Assembly: GCA_902798545.1 (NCBI GenBank) | Contig: CADBWQ010000020.1 | Coordinates: 23,881-87,880 of the forward strand | DNA from: Oscillospiraceae bacterium | Lineage (GTDB): Bacteria > Bacillota > Clostridia > Oscillospirales > Oscillospiraceae | Direction: 5' to 3' | DNA length: 64,000 nt | Shown here: piece by piece, positions 42,577 to 50,920 of the stretch | Layout of the letters: every line of letters starts with the position of its first letter | Numbering within the stretch: the stretch's first letter is position 1 | The notes under the pieces: model-generated | Database searches by the model: none | The model's input: only the letters and a program-made list of their open reading frames with translations | Told to the model about the DNA's origin: nothing | Program-made: the position numbers and the translations under genes

Positions 42577-43509
42577 TTATTCCAGATTGATCCGCGGGTC
42601 GACAACCTTATAGAGGATGTCGCTCACGAGGTTCATCACAACGATCAGGACCGCAAGGACAATCGTGGTGCCCATGACCATGGGATAGTCGCGGTTGGTG
42701 ATGCTGCTGACAAAGGCACGGCCGATCCCGGGCACCGCAAAGATCTGCTCCACAACCAGGGAGCCTGTCACGATATAGGCAAGCATCGGTCCGAAGTAGG
42801 TAATCACGGGGATCAGGGAGTTCTTCAGCGCGTGGCCGAAGATGATCTTCACACCGGAGACCCCTTTCGCCTTGGCGGTGCGGATGTAATCCTGGCCCAG
42901 GACGTCCAGCATGGAGGACCGGGTGAGCCGCGTGATATAGGCCATGGGATACAGCGCCAGCGTGATGATCGGGAGGATCAGGCCTTCCGCGGTGGAGCCG
43001 TTGGCCGGGAGCCAGGCCAGCCGGATGGCAAACACCACCAGCAGGAGCGAGCCCATGATGAAGGACGGCATGGAGACAAAGGCCGTGGTCACCACCATGA
43101 TGATCTTGTCGATCAGTTTGTTGCGGCGAAGCGCAGCCACCGCCCCCAGCGGAATCCCAATGACCGCGGCGAGACATGCCGCCACGACACCCAGCCGGGC
43201 CGAGGTCTTCATGCCGTCGGCGATGATGTCGATCACCATACGGCCGCGCTGCTTGAGCGAGGGGCCGAAATCGAACCTCGTCACAATATCCTTCAGATAG
43301 GTAAAGTACTGCTGCAGCAGCGGCTTGTCCAGACCGTATTTTGCTTCCAGAGCAGCCTGCGCCGCTGCGGAAATCGCTTTCTCACCCATGAACGGGCCAC
43401 CGGGGACCGCATGCATGACAAAGAAGGTCACCGTAATGACAACCCAGACGGTAACAATCGCCAGGAGAATACGTTTGAGGATATACTTGAGTGTCTTGGA
43501 ACTCATCAT
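42577..43509 (-). CDS. oppB: Oligopeptide ABC transporter permease OppB-like
   Basis: 310 residues, six membrane helices. N-terminal LKYILKRILLAIVTVWVVIT and the EAA loop DYIRTAKAKGVSGVKIIFGH (about 205-225) are typical of OppB/DppB. First gene of the operon; a second in-frame ATG one codon later is equally possible as start. Confidence 0.93.
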   Translation of the reverse strand: MMSSKTLKYILKRILLAIVTVWVVITVTFFVMHAVPGGPFMGEKAISAAAQAALEAKYGLDKPLLQQYFTYLKDIVTRFDFGPSLKQRGRMVIDIIADGMKTSARLGVVAACLAAVIGIPLGAVAALRRNKLIDKIIMVVTTAFVSMPSFIMGSLLLVVFAIRLAWLPANGSTAEGLILPIITLALYPMAYITRLTRSSMLDVLGQDYIRTAKAKGVSGVKIIFGHALKNSLIPVITYFGPMLAYIVTGSLVVEQIFAVPGIGRAFVSSITNRDYPMVMGTTIVLAVLIVVMNLVSDILYKVVDPRINLE

Positions 43510-43559
43510 TCTTCCGCCTTCTCAGTTTTTGAAACGCACTAACGCTTTATCGAAATAAT

Positions 43560-43588
43560 ATTATATCGAAAGAAAGCTGAAAAATCAA
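43560..43588 (-). promoter_or_regulatory. Promoter of the opp operon
   Basis: Minus strand -35 TTGATT (43588-43583), 17-base spacer, -10 TATAAT (43565-43560), about 50 bases upstream of oppB. Confidence 0.8.
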
Positions 43589-43615
43589 ATTGATTCAAGA
43601 TTTTTCAGTTTTTTG

Positions 43616-43648
43616 TGGCCTATGTCGGTTTTTCACCGTCATAGGCCA
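43616..43648. promoter_or_regulatory. Hairpin between typA and the opp promoter
   Basis: TGGCCTATG (43616-43624) pairs with CATAGGCCA (43640-43648), with an inner CGG/CCG. It lies 30 bases past the typA stop but lacks a T tract on that strand; the poly-T is on the wrong side. Possibly a processing site or protein-assisted terminator. Confidence 0.5.
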
Positions 43649-43677
43649 GTTGTTTTGTCCAAACTATACGAAATGAC

Positions 43678-45498
43678 TCAGCGGTTCCGCATCAGCGTCT
43701 TCATCCGCAGGCTGTGGTCCAGGATGCTCTTGCGCAGACGCAGATTCTTCGGCGTAACTTCCAGAAGCTCGTCATCGGCAAGGAATTCCAGGCACTGTTC
43801 AAGGCTGAGGATCCGCGGCGGGACAAGGCGAAGCGCCTCGTCGGAGCCGGAAGCGCGGGTGTTGGTCAGATGCTTGGTACGGCAGACGTTTACGGGCACA
43901 TCCTCGGCCTTCGGGCAGACACCGACGACCATACCGCCATAGACCTTCGTTCCGGGGGTGATGAACATGGCGCCGCGCTCCTGGGCGTTCCAGATTCCGT
44001 AGGCCACGGCCTCGCCGGTCTCAAAGGCAATCAGGGATCCCGTGTTCCGTCGTGCGATGTCGCCCTTGTAGGGTTCATACCGCTCGAAAACGGAGGCCAG
44101 AATTCCCTCGCCCTTAGTGTCGGTGAGGAACTCATTGCGGTAGCCGAAGAGGCCGCGGGAAGGGACAAGGAATTCCATCTTCATGCGGCTGCCCACCGGG
44201 GTCATCTCGATAAACTCACCCTTGCGCTGGCCGAGTTTCTCCATGACCGAGCCCATGTAGTCCTGGGGCACGTCAACCACAACGCGCTCCACCGGCTCGC
44301 AGAGCTTTCCGTCGATCTCCTGGTACAGCACGCGGGGTGGGGAAACCTGGAACTCGTAGCCTTCGCGGCGCATGGTTTCAATCAGGATGGAGAGGCTCAT
44401 CTCGCCGCGTCCGGCAACGTTGAAGCTGTCGGTGCTGTTCTCCACGTCGGTCACGCGCAGAGACACGTCCTTCAGCGTCTCACGCATCAGACGGTCGCGG
44501 ATCTGGCGGGAGGTCACGAACTTCCCTTCCCTTCCGGCAAAGGGGCTGTCGTTGACGGAGAAGGTCATCTCCAGGGTCGGGGCGCTGATCTTCACAAAAG
44601 GCAGCGGTTCCGCGGCGCCTCTGGCACAGACGGTGTCGCCGATGGTGATCTCGGGAATGCCGCTCATGGCGATGATATTGCCGGCGCCCGCCTCGGTCAC
44701 GGGGACACGGTTCAGACCGTCGAACTGATAGAGAGACACAGCCTTGGCCTTCATGGTCGGCTCGTCAGGATGGTGATAATTGCAGACTTCGATCTCCTGG
44801 TTCTGCCGGATGACGCCGCGCTCAATCCGGCCGATGGCAATGCGGCCGACATATTCATTGTAATCCAGACTGCTGACCAGCATCTGGAAGGGCGCGTCCA
44901 GGTTCATCTCCGGCGCGGGAATGTATTCCAGAATCGTCTCAAACAGCGGTTTGAGATCCGTGCCGGGCACATCGGGCGAATAGCTCGCCGTGCCGTTGCG
45001 GCCGGAGCAGAACAGCATCGGGGAATCCAGCTGTTCATCCGTGGCATCCAGGTCCATCAGAAGCTCCAGAACCTCGTCAATGACCTCATGGATGCGCTGG
45101 TCCGGGCGGTCGATCTTGTTGACGACGACAATCACCCTGTGGCCGAGTTCCAGGGCGCGGCTCAGGACGAAACGGGTCTGGGGCATGGGACCTTCGGCCG
45201 CATCCACCAGAAGGATGACGCCGTTGACCATCTTCAGAATGCGCTCGACCTCGCCGCCGAAATCGGCGTGGCCCGGGGTGTCGACGATGTTGATCTTCGT
45301 ATCGCCGTAAAAGACGGCGGTGTTCTTTGCAAGAATGGTAATGCCGCGCTCACGCTCCAGGTCATTGGAGTCCATGACACGTTCCACGACTTCCTGGTTC
45401 TCACGGTAGACGCCGGACTGTTTCAGCATCTCATCGACGAGGGTGGTCTTGCCGTGGTCGACGTGCGCAATAATGGCGACGTTTCTAAGCTTCTCCAT
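43678..45498 (-). CDS. typA: Translational GTPase TypA/BipA
   Basis: 606 residues, standard length. GTPase motifs G1 AHVDHGKTT (about 11), switch I region ERERGITILAKN, G3 DTPGHADFGGEVER, G4 NKIDRPDQR. Followed by the EF-G-like domains II, III and V and the BipA-specific C-terminal domain ending SILDHSLRMKTLMRNR. Acts on the 50S subunit, aiding ribosome assembly and growth under stress or cold. Single-gene unit. A long antisense frame across it is a composition artefact. Confidence 0.97.
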   Translation of the reverse strand: MEKLRNVAIIAHVDHGKTTLVDEMLKQSGVYRENQEVVERVMDSNDLERERGITILAKNTAVFYGDTKINIVDTPGHADFGGEVERILKMVNGVILLVDAAEGPMPQTRFVLSRALELGHRVIVVVNKIDRPDQRIHEVIDEVLELLMDLDATDEQLDSPMLFCSGRNGTASYSPDVPGTDLKPLFETILEYIPAPEMNLDAPFQMLVSSLDYNEYVGRIAIGRIERGVIRQNQEIEVCNYHHPDEPTMKAKAVSLYQFDGLNRVPVTEAGAGNIIAMSGIPEITIGDTVCARGAAEPLPFVKISAPTLEMTFSVNDSPFAGREGKFVTSRQIRDRLMRETLKDVSLRVTDVENSTDSFNVAGRGEMSLSILIETMRREGYEFQVSPPRVLYQEIDGKLCEPVERVVVDVPQDYMGSVMEKLGQRKGEFIEMTPVGSRMKMEFLVPSRGLFGYRNEFLTDTKGEGILASVFERYEPYKGDIARRNTGSLIAFETGEAVAYGIWNAQERGAMFITPGTKVYGGMVVGVCPKAEDVPVNVCRTKHLTNTRASGSDEALRLVPPRILSLEQCLEFLADDELLEVTPKNLRLRKSILDHSLRMKTLMRNR

Positions 45499-45591
45499 TG
45501 GAATCCTCTCCTTTTTTCATACGAAACGAGATTTTAACATTCCTTTGGTCAAATTGCAATAGTGGAATACCGATTTTTCGTGCAAAAGCAC

Positions 45592-45624
45592 GAAAAAAGG
45601 ACCGGGAGAATACAGTTCTCCCAG
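45592..45624 (-). terminator. Terminator after alcohol dehydrogenase gene
   Basis: Minus-strand stem CTGGGAGAA / TTCTCCCGG (45624-45602) followed by TCCTTTTTTCG. A second dyad (TTTTTCGTGC / GCACGAAAAA, 45574-45597) lies just beyond. Confidence 0.75.
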
Positions 45625-45653
45625 CCCTCTTCCTTATTCAGATATACACGCAC

Positions 45654-46871
45654 TCAGCCAACAGGATTTGCTTCGCTGATAATTCTCCGAATGACCTTTT
45701 CACAGCGTTCGCGATCGTAGATCACAGGCACGGGATAAAACGGGTTGGATTCAGAGAGAGCCCAGAAGATCATTTGCGGGATATCTTTTTCCTGAATGAA
45801 GTCAAAACCGGTGGGAATTTCCATACGTCGGTTCATGGCGCGGATCTCGCTGATAAAGGCCCTGGCCTTCTCTTCGGTGCTTCCGCTGTTTTTCACTCCG
45901 GTAATCTCCGCAAGGTGAGCGAGCTTCTCGTACACCACTTCTCCGTAGTCCTCCATGACAATCGGGAGAATGACCGCGTTGGCAAGGCCGTGCGGCGTGT
46001 TGTACAGTCCGCCAAGCGTGTGAGCAATCGCATGGACATTCCCAACACAGGCATGCGTAAAGGCAAAGCCCGCCTTGAAAGAGGCTGTGAGCATCTGTGT
46101 GCGGGCTTCCATGTCATTTCCATCAAGGTATGCCCGCTCCAGATAACGGAACACGCCGACGACTGCCTCTTCTGCGGCACGGATGGTCTCATCCGTGTTG
46201 TAGTTCACATTGGTGTAGGCTTCGACCGCGTGGGTCAGGGCATCCATGCCGGTCGTGGCGGTCACTTTCGGCGGAAGCTCCCTCGTCAGCTCCGGATCGA
46301 GCACAGCGTAACGAGGAATCAGATTCAGATCCATGATTGCATACTTGTGATGCGTATCGCTGTCGGTGATAACGGCGGCAATCGTCGTCTCAGAGCCGGT
46401 GCCGGCAGTCGTGGGAACAGCAATGAAGGGCGGCAGTTTTTTCATCACTTTCAGGAGTCCGGCAAGTTGACCGACCTGTGCCCGGGGGCGTACCACGCGC
46501 GCCGCAGCCCCCTTCGCCGCATCCATCGGAGAACCGCCTCCGAGCGCGATAAAACCATCGCAGCCATGCTCCAGATAAAGCTTCTGAATCCTATTTACGA
46601 CGTTGACCGTAGGATTGGATTCAACCTCCGAAAAAAGCACATAGCGAATTCCACTTTCGTCGAGTGAGGAGAGGATCTTCGGAGCAAGTTTCTTTCCGAT
46701 CGACGGGCCGGTAACTACCATGACATTTCTGACATTTTCCTTACGCAGCAGTTCCGGGATTTTCGCAATGCTGCCCGGCCCGGAGACCACCTCCGGCCGG
46801 GGCCACTTCATGAGGCGGGAACCGACATTGAAAACGGCCTGAAAAGAACGACAGTACGCCTTTGTTGGCAT
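45654..46871 (-). CDS. Iron-containing (group III) alcohol dehydrogenase
   Basis: 405 residues, GGAGGTG ribosome site. The NAD-binding GGGSPMDAAKGAA (about 111) and the metal-binding helices carrying Asp and His residues (TGMDALTHAVEAYTN, about 209; ACVGNVHAIAHTLGGLYNTP HG, about 275-296) place it in the Fe-ADH family, which interconverts alcohols and aldehydes in fermentation. The N-terminal 20 residues are longer than in minimal family members. Substrate not determinable. Monocistronic or with the following secreted protein on a separate transcript. Confidence 0.92.
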   Translation of the reverse strand: MPTKAYCRSFQAVFNVGSRLMKWPRPEVVSGPGSIAKIPELLRKENVRNVMVVTGPSIGKKLAPKILSSLDESGIRYVLFSEVESNPTVNVVNRIQKLYLEHGCDGFIALGGGSPMDAAKGAAARVVRPRAQVGQLAGLLKVMKKLPPFIAVPTTAGTGSETTIAAVITDSDTHHKYAIMDLNLIPRYAVLDPELTRELPPKVTATTGMDALTHAVEAYTNVNYNTDETIRAAEEAVVGVFRYLERAYLDGNDMEARTQMLTASFKAGFAFTHACVGNVHAIAHTLGGLYNTPHGLANAVILPIVMEDYGEVVYEKLAHLAEITGVKNSGSTEEKARAFISEIRAMNRRMEIPTGFDFIQEKDIPQMIFWALSESNPFYPVPVIYDRERCEKVIRRIISEANPVG

Positions 46872-46933
46872 AATACAGCACCTCCAAGAATAATCAATTG
46901 TACTCGCTATGCCGTATTCGCTTCGCAGTCAGC

Positions 46934-47848
46934 TTATCCGAGCGCGGCAAGGCCGGCCTCGGCCACAGAGGTGTCCTCTGCGACGCTGCCGCCGGAAACA
47001 CCGATGCCGCCGATCTGGACGCCGTCCTCATTATAAATGGGAATACCACCGCCAAATTCAACGATGCGTCCCGCATGCTGAACGGCAATACCCTGGAGCT
47101 CCGCACCCTCGATGGCCAGATCTTTCACCGTCGCGCTGGGCATCTTCAGCGCCACAGCCGTGAACGCCTTGTTCGGGGAAATTTCAAGACTCGCCAGCAG
47201 GGAGTTTTCCATTCTGTGGAGAAGAACCAGATTGCCGCCCATGTCGCAGACGCTGATGACCATGGGGACATTGATCTCGACAGCCTTCTCCTGTGCGGCC
47301 TGAACCATGATCATGGCCTTGTCCAGGAGCTCGCCGCCGGACGCGGTCAGCTCGGGATCCGTTCCTTCTTCATAGGCAGCGAGGCCGGCTTTCGCGACGG
47401 ACGTATCTTCCGCAACGCTGCCGCCGGAAACGCCGATGCCGCCGATCTGGACGCCGTCCGGATTGATGATCGGGAAGCCGCCGCCGAATTCGACGATCCT
47501 GCCGGCATGCTGCACGGCGATGCTCTGCAGCTCCGCGCCTTCGATCGCAAGGTCTTTCACGGTCTCACTCGGCATCTTCAGCGCCACGGCCGTATATGCC
47601 TTGTTCTGTGAAATCTCCATGCTGGCAAGCAGAGAGCCCTTCATTCTGTGGAAGAGGACAACATTCCCGTCCATATCCATCACGGTGATAACCATGGGGA
47701 CATTGATCTCTTCCGCTTTGTTCATGGCCGCCTTGACCATGACCTGGGCAATGTCCAGGAGCTCGCCATTCTGCGTGTCCGCAAAGGCAGAAGCGCTCAG
47801 TGTGGCAAGCATCAGGCATACCAGAATCAGTGCAAGCAGTTTTTTCAT
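46934..47848 (-). CDS. Secreted protein with two tandem GlcG/HbpS (heme-binding-like) domains
   Basis: 304 residues. A signal peptide (MKKLLALILVCLMLATLSAS AFA) is followed by two DUF336 repeats (about 28-160 and 170-304) that are near-identical to one another: each contains MVKAAMNKAEEINVPMVITV-like, FHRMKGSLLAS-like and AVQHAGRIVEFGGGFPIINP DGVQIGGIGVSGGSVAEDTS blocks. GlcG/HbpS members bind heme or act in glycolate and vitamin B12-related operons; a single-domain form is usual. The duplication and the export signal together are atypical. No transporter partner nearby. Confidence 0.85.
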   Translation of the reverse strand: MKKLLALILVCLMLATLSASAFADTQNGELLDIAQVMVKAAMNKAEEINVPMVITVMDMDGNVVLFHRMKGSLLASMEISQNKAYTAVALKMPSETVKDLAIEGAELQSIAVQHAGRIVEFGGGFPIINPDGVQIGGIGVSGGSVAEDTSVAKAGLAAYEEGTDPELTASGGELLDKAMIMVQAAQEKAVEINVPMVISVCDMGGNLVLLHRMENSLLASLEISPNKAFTAVALKMPSATVKDLAIEGAELQGIAVQHAGRIVEFGGGIPIYNEDGVQIGGIGVSGGSVAEDTSVAEAGLAALG

Positions 47849-48114
47849 TTCTTTTCCTCCTTATTTTTGATACTATTTGCCGGTCTGGCTGTATTAAGCA
47901 TATCACCGGAGACGCGCACGCGTCAATTACCAAATATTTATCAGGACATTTTCGTTGTTATGTATAATCTTCAGGTCCTTTTTTTGAACATAATGACAGT
48001 TTCCTCCCACCAGGTACATATGCGTGTTCCACCAGCCGCCCATGCCTGTCTGCAGCCCCTGCGTGACTGCGGAAAACCAGAGTAACGATTCATAACAGAT
48101 TCAAAACATTTCTC
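47849..48114. other. Intergenic stretch, nothing recognised
   Basis: Upstream of both the secreted GlcG gene (minus) and rpsO (plus). No open frame with a plausible start or family resemblance; presumably promoter and leader sequence for the GlcG gene. The rpsO promoter follows at 48115. Confidence 0.5.
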
Positions 48115-48143
48115 TTGACAGTTCCCCGGTCTGATGGTAATAT
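48115..48143 (+). promoter_or_regulatory. Promoter of rpsO
   Basis: TTGACA (48115-48120), 17-base spacer, TAATAT (48138-48143); a leader of about 100 bases precedes the start codon, allowing autoregulation by S15 as known in several bacteria. Confidence 0.8.
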
Positions 48144-48251
48144 AACTCGCGTCGTCCGCGTACCCAGCTACGGGGTCATGCCGCCGCTGCGGTAGCCTTT
48201 CCGCCCGTTGCCGCGTCGCAGGACAGAATGATACAGAAAGGAAAATGCATT

Positions 48252-48479
48252 ATGATCACCAAAGAGAAAAAGACCGAAGTCATCGGCCAGAACGCCACCC
48301 ACGAGAACGACACCGGTTCTCCCGAAGTCCAGATCGCCATTCTTTCCGAGCGCGATGACCACAGCCGTCTTGGCATGTACAAGATGGTTGGTAAGCGCCG
48401 CCGCCTGCTCGACTACCTGGCCAAGAAAGATATCGAGCGTTATCGTGCCATTATCGCGAAGCTGAACATCCGCAAGTGA
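48252..48479 (+). CDS. rpsO: 30S ribosomal protein S15 with internal deletion
   Basis: 75 residues from [20 protein letters not shown], whereas S15 is normally 88-89. The start, the TGSPEVQIA loop and the entire C-terminal half ([20 protein letters not shown] ... IIAKLNIRK) align with the family, but SER is followed directly by DDHSR: the about 13 residues expected in between (INxLxxHLxxHKK in relatives) are missing, without a frameshift. That segment forms part of the helix whose conserved His residues contact 16S rRNA. Either a consensus error in this contig or a defective or unusual S15. Confidence 0.9.
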   Translation: MITKEKKTEVIGQNATHENDTGSPEVQIAILSERDDHSRLGMYKMVGKRRRLLDYLAKKDIERYRAIIAKLNIRK

Positions 48480-48528
48480 TTTGCTCAGGCTTCGTTTCCC
48501 AAGCATTCTGAAGGATATGAAGGTTTTT

Positions 48529-48565
48529 ATGGAGGGACAACTGAATATGTCCCTCCATATTTTTA
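48529..48565 (+). terminator. Terminator after rpsO
   Basis: Stem ATGGAGGGACA (48529-48539) / TGTCCCTCCAT (48548-48558), 8-base loop, then ATTTTTAT. Suggests some transcripts stop before pnp. Confidence 0.88.
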
Positions 48566-48627
48566 TAAAATCTTACCCCGATTCCTGTAGTAAAGACTGA
48601 TTGCACACACAGAAGGAGTTTAATTAC

Positions 48628-50716
48628 ATGATCATCACCAACAAGCAGTTCCCGAACTACCGCAAGTTTGAAATGACCTATGAAGGCCGTCCTCTCACCA
48701 TGGAAGTCGGCAAGATGGCCGAGCTCTGCAATGCCGCCGTGCTCGTAACCTACGGCGAGACCACCGTGCTTGTCACCTGCACCGCCTCCGCCCGTCCGAA
48801 GGACGGCATTGACTATTTCCCGCTCGCCGTGGATTTCAACGAAAAGCTCTACGCCGTCGGCCGCATCCCCGGCAGCTTCATGCGTCGTGAGGGCAAGCCC
48901 AGCCTGCAGGCCGTTCTCGCCTCCCGTCTGATCGACCGCCCGATGCGTCCCCTCTTTCCCACGGACCTGCGCAATGACGTCGTCATCGCCTGCGAGGTTC
49001 TCTCCGTCGACCGCGACTGCTCCCCGGAGATCACCGCCATGATCGGCGCCTCCGCCGCTGTCAGCATCTCCGACGTTCCCTTCAATGGCCCCATCGCCGG
49101 CATCGTGCTGGGCTGGGACGGTGAGAAGTATCTCTTCAACCCGACGCAGGAAGAGCGGAAGACCAACCGCATGACCACCACCGTCGCCGCCACCCACAAG
49201 AAGATCGTCATGATCGAGTCCGAAGCCGACCAGGTTCCCGATGACGTCATGTATGAAGGCATTGTCCAGGCTCATGAGCATCTGCAGCCGGTTCTCGATC
49301 TCATCGACCGGATGGTCGCGGAAATCGGCAAGCCCAAGTTCAGCTACGAGCACGCAGCGTTTGACGAAGAACTGTTCGAGAAGCTGGTTGCCAATGAGTT
49401 CGAGTCCATGGAGCACTGCATGGACACCGACGACAAGAACGTCCGTGAAGCCCGCGTCAACGAGTGGGTCACCATGGTCGAAGAGAAGTACGGCGAAGAG
49501 CACCCCGAGCTCATGCAGTACATGGACGAAATCCTCTACAAACTGCAGAAGAAGGTTGTCAAGAAGTGGCTGCTCGCCGGCAAGCGTGTCGACGGCCGCG
49601 CCATGAACGAGATCCGTCCTCTCGCCGCCGAAGTCGGCCTGATCCCCCGTGTCCACGGTTCCGGCCTCTTCACCCGCGGCCAGACCCAGGTTCTCTCCAT
49701 CGCGACCCTCGCCCCCCTCTCCGAGTCCCAGAAGCTCGACACCATCTGGGAAGAGGAAGAGAAGCGCTTCATGCACCACTACAACATGCCCTCCTACTCC
49801 ACCGGTGAGGCCCGTGCCAGCCGCAGCACCAACCGCCGCGAATACGGCCACGGCGCACTTGTCGAGAAGGCACTGGAGAGCGTCATTCCCGATGTGGAAG
49901 ACTTCCCCTATGCCATCCGCGTCGTGTCTGAGGTTCTCTCCTCCAACGGCTCCACCTCTCAGGGCTCCATCTGCGGCACGACGCTTGCACTGATGGACGC
50001 CGGTGTTCCGCTGAAGGCCCCTGTCGCCGGTATTTCCTGCGGTCTGATTCAGGACGGTGACGATTTCACCACCTTCATCGACATCCAGGGCGTGGAAGAC
50101 TTCCACGGCGAGATGGACTTCAAGGTGGCCGGCACCAAGCAGGGCATCACCGCCATCCAGATGCGTGAAGGAAGCCTTTGCGATCACCAAGGAAGCCCGC
50201 TTCCAGATTCTCGACGCCGTCCTGCTCAAGGCCATCCCCGAGCCGCGTAAGGAGCTCGCCAAGACCGCCCCGAAGATGATCCAGATGCACATCAACCCGG
50301 ACAAGATCCGTGAAGTCATCGGTTCCGGCGGAAAGGTCATCCAGAAGATCACCGCCGACACCGGCTGCAAGATCGACATCGACGACGACGGCAGCATCTT
50401 CATCGCCTCCTCCGACATCGAGGCCTGCCGCGCAGCCCGCAAGACCATCGAAGACATCGTCTTCGAGCCTGAAGTCGGCGCTCTGTACTACGGCGAGGTC
50501 AAGCGCGTCATCTCCAACCTCGGCGCTTTTGTGGAACTGGTTCCCGGCAAGGACGCCATGTGCCACATCAAGGATCTTGAGTTCAAGCGCACCGAGAAGG
50601 TTGAGGACGTTCTCAATGTCGGCGACAAGACCTGGGTCAAGTTCATCGGCATCGATGAAAAGGGCCGCTGGAACATCTCCCGCAAGGCTGCGCTCAAGGA
50701 GCGCGGAGAAGCCTGA
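48628..50716 (+). pseudogene. pnp: Polynucleotide phosphorylase gene with internal deletion and frameshift
   Basis: From ATG 48628 (AAGGAG nine bases upstream) the frame encodes both RNase PH-like cores of PNPase through DFKVAGTKQGITAIQM (about 50160). It then shifts: the following frame reads VKEAFAITKEARFQILDAVL and continues through the KH (VIGSGGKVIQKI) and S1 (VGALYYGEVKRVISNLGAFV) domains to the stop at 50716. Relatives have about 11 residues (DLKIDGL...-like) between the two, so roughly 30 bases are absent at about 50162-50168. As written, translation would end at 50250 and lose the KH and S1 domains. PNPase degrades RNA 3' to 5' and is highly conserved, so a contig error is a serious possibility. 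Confidence 0.9.
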
Positions 50717-50758
50717 TCCGGAAGGAAGAACACCTGACACCCGCAACAGCAACACTTG

Positions 50759-50792
50759 CAGAGGCTGCAGATATGCAGTCTCTGTTTTATTT
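50759..50792 (+). terminator. Terminator after pnp
   Basis: Stem CAGAGGCTGCA / TGCAGTCTCTG (one G-T pair) with a 4-base loop, then TTTTATTT. Confidence 0.75.
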
Positions 50793-50815
50793 ATGCAGGT
50801 GCAGGAGGTGCAGCG

Positions 50816-50863
50816 GCAGCGGATTTACACAGACAGCAGCGGATTTACGCAGACAGCAGCGGA
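50816..50863. repeat. 20-base tandem repeat, 2.4 copies
   Basis: GCAGCGGATTTACACAGACA (50816-50835) followed by a copy with one change (50836-50855) and eight bases of a third. It lies between the pnp terminator and the convergent OYE gene. Confidence 0.85.
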
Positions 50864-50882
50864 CCGGGGAAATCCCCGGTCC
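50861..50882. terminator. Hairpin downstream of Old Yellow Enzyme gene
   Basis: GGACCGGGG / CCCCGGTCC with a 4-base loop. No T tract on the minus strand; weak candidate for termination of the convergent OYE transcript. Confidence 0.45.
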
Positions 50883-50920
50883 GCTGAAAGACTGTTCTGT
50901 TTTGAGTTCTGTCCGGTGCC

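Noticed and set aside
50057-50716. Second half of pnp as an independent RNA-binding protein gene
   Set aside because: It continues the PNPase sequence after a frameshift and has no start signal.
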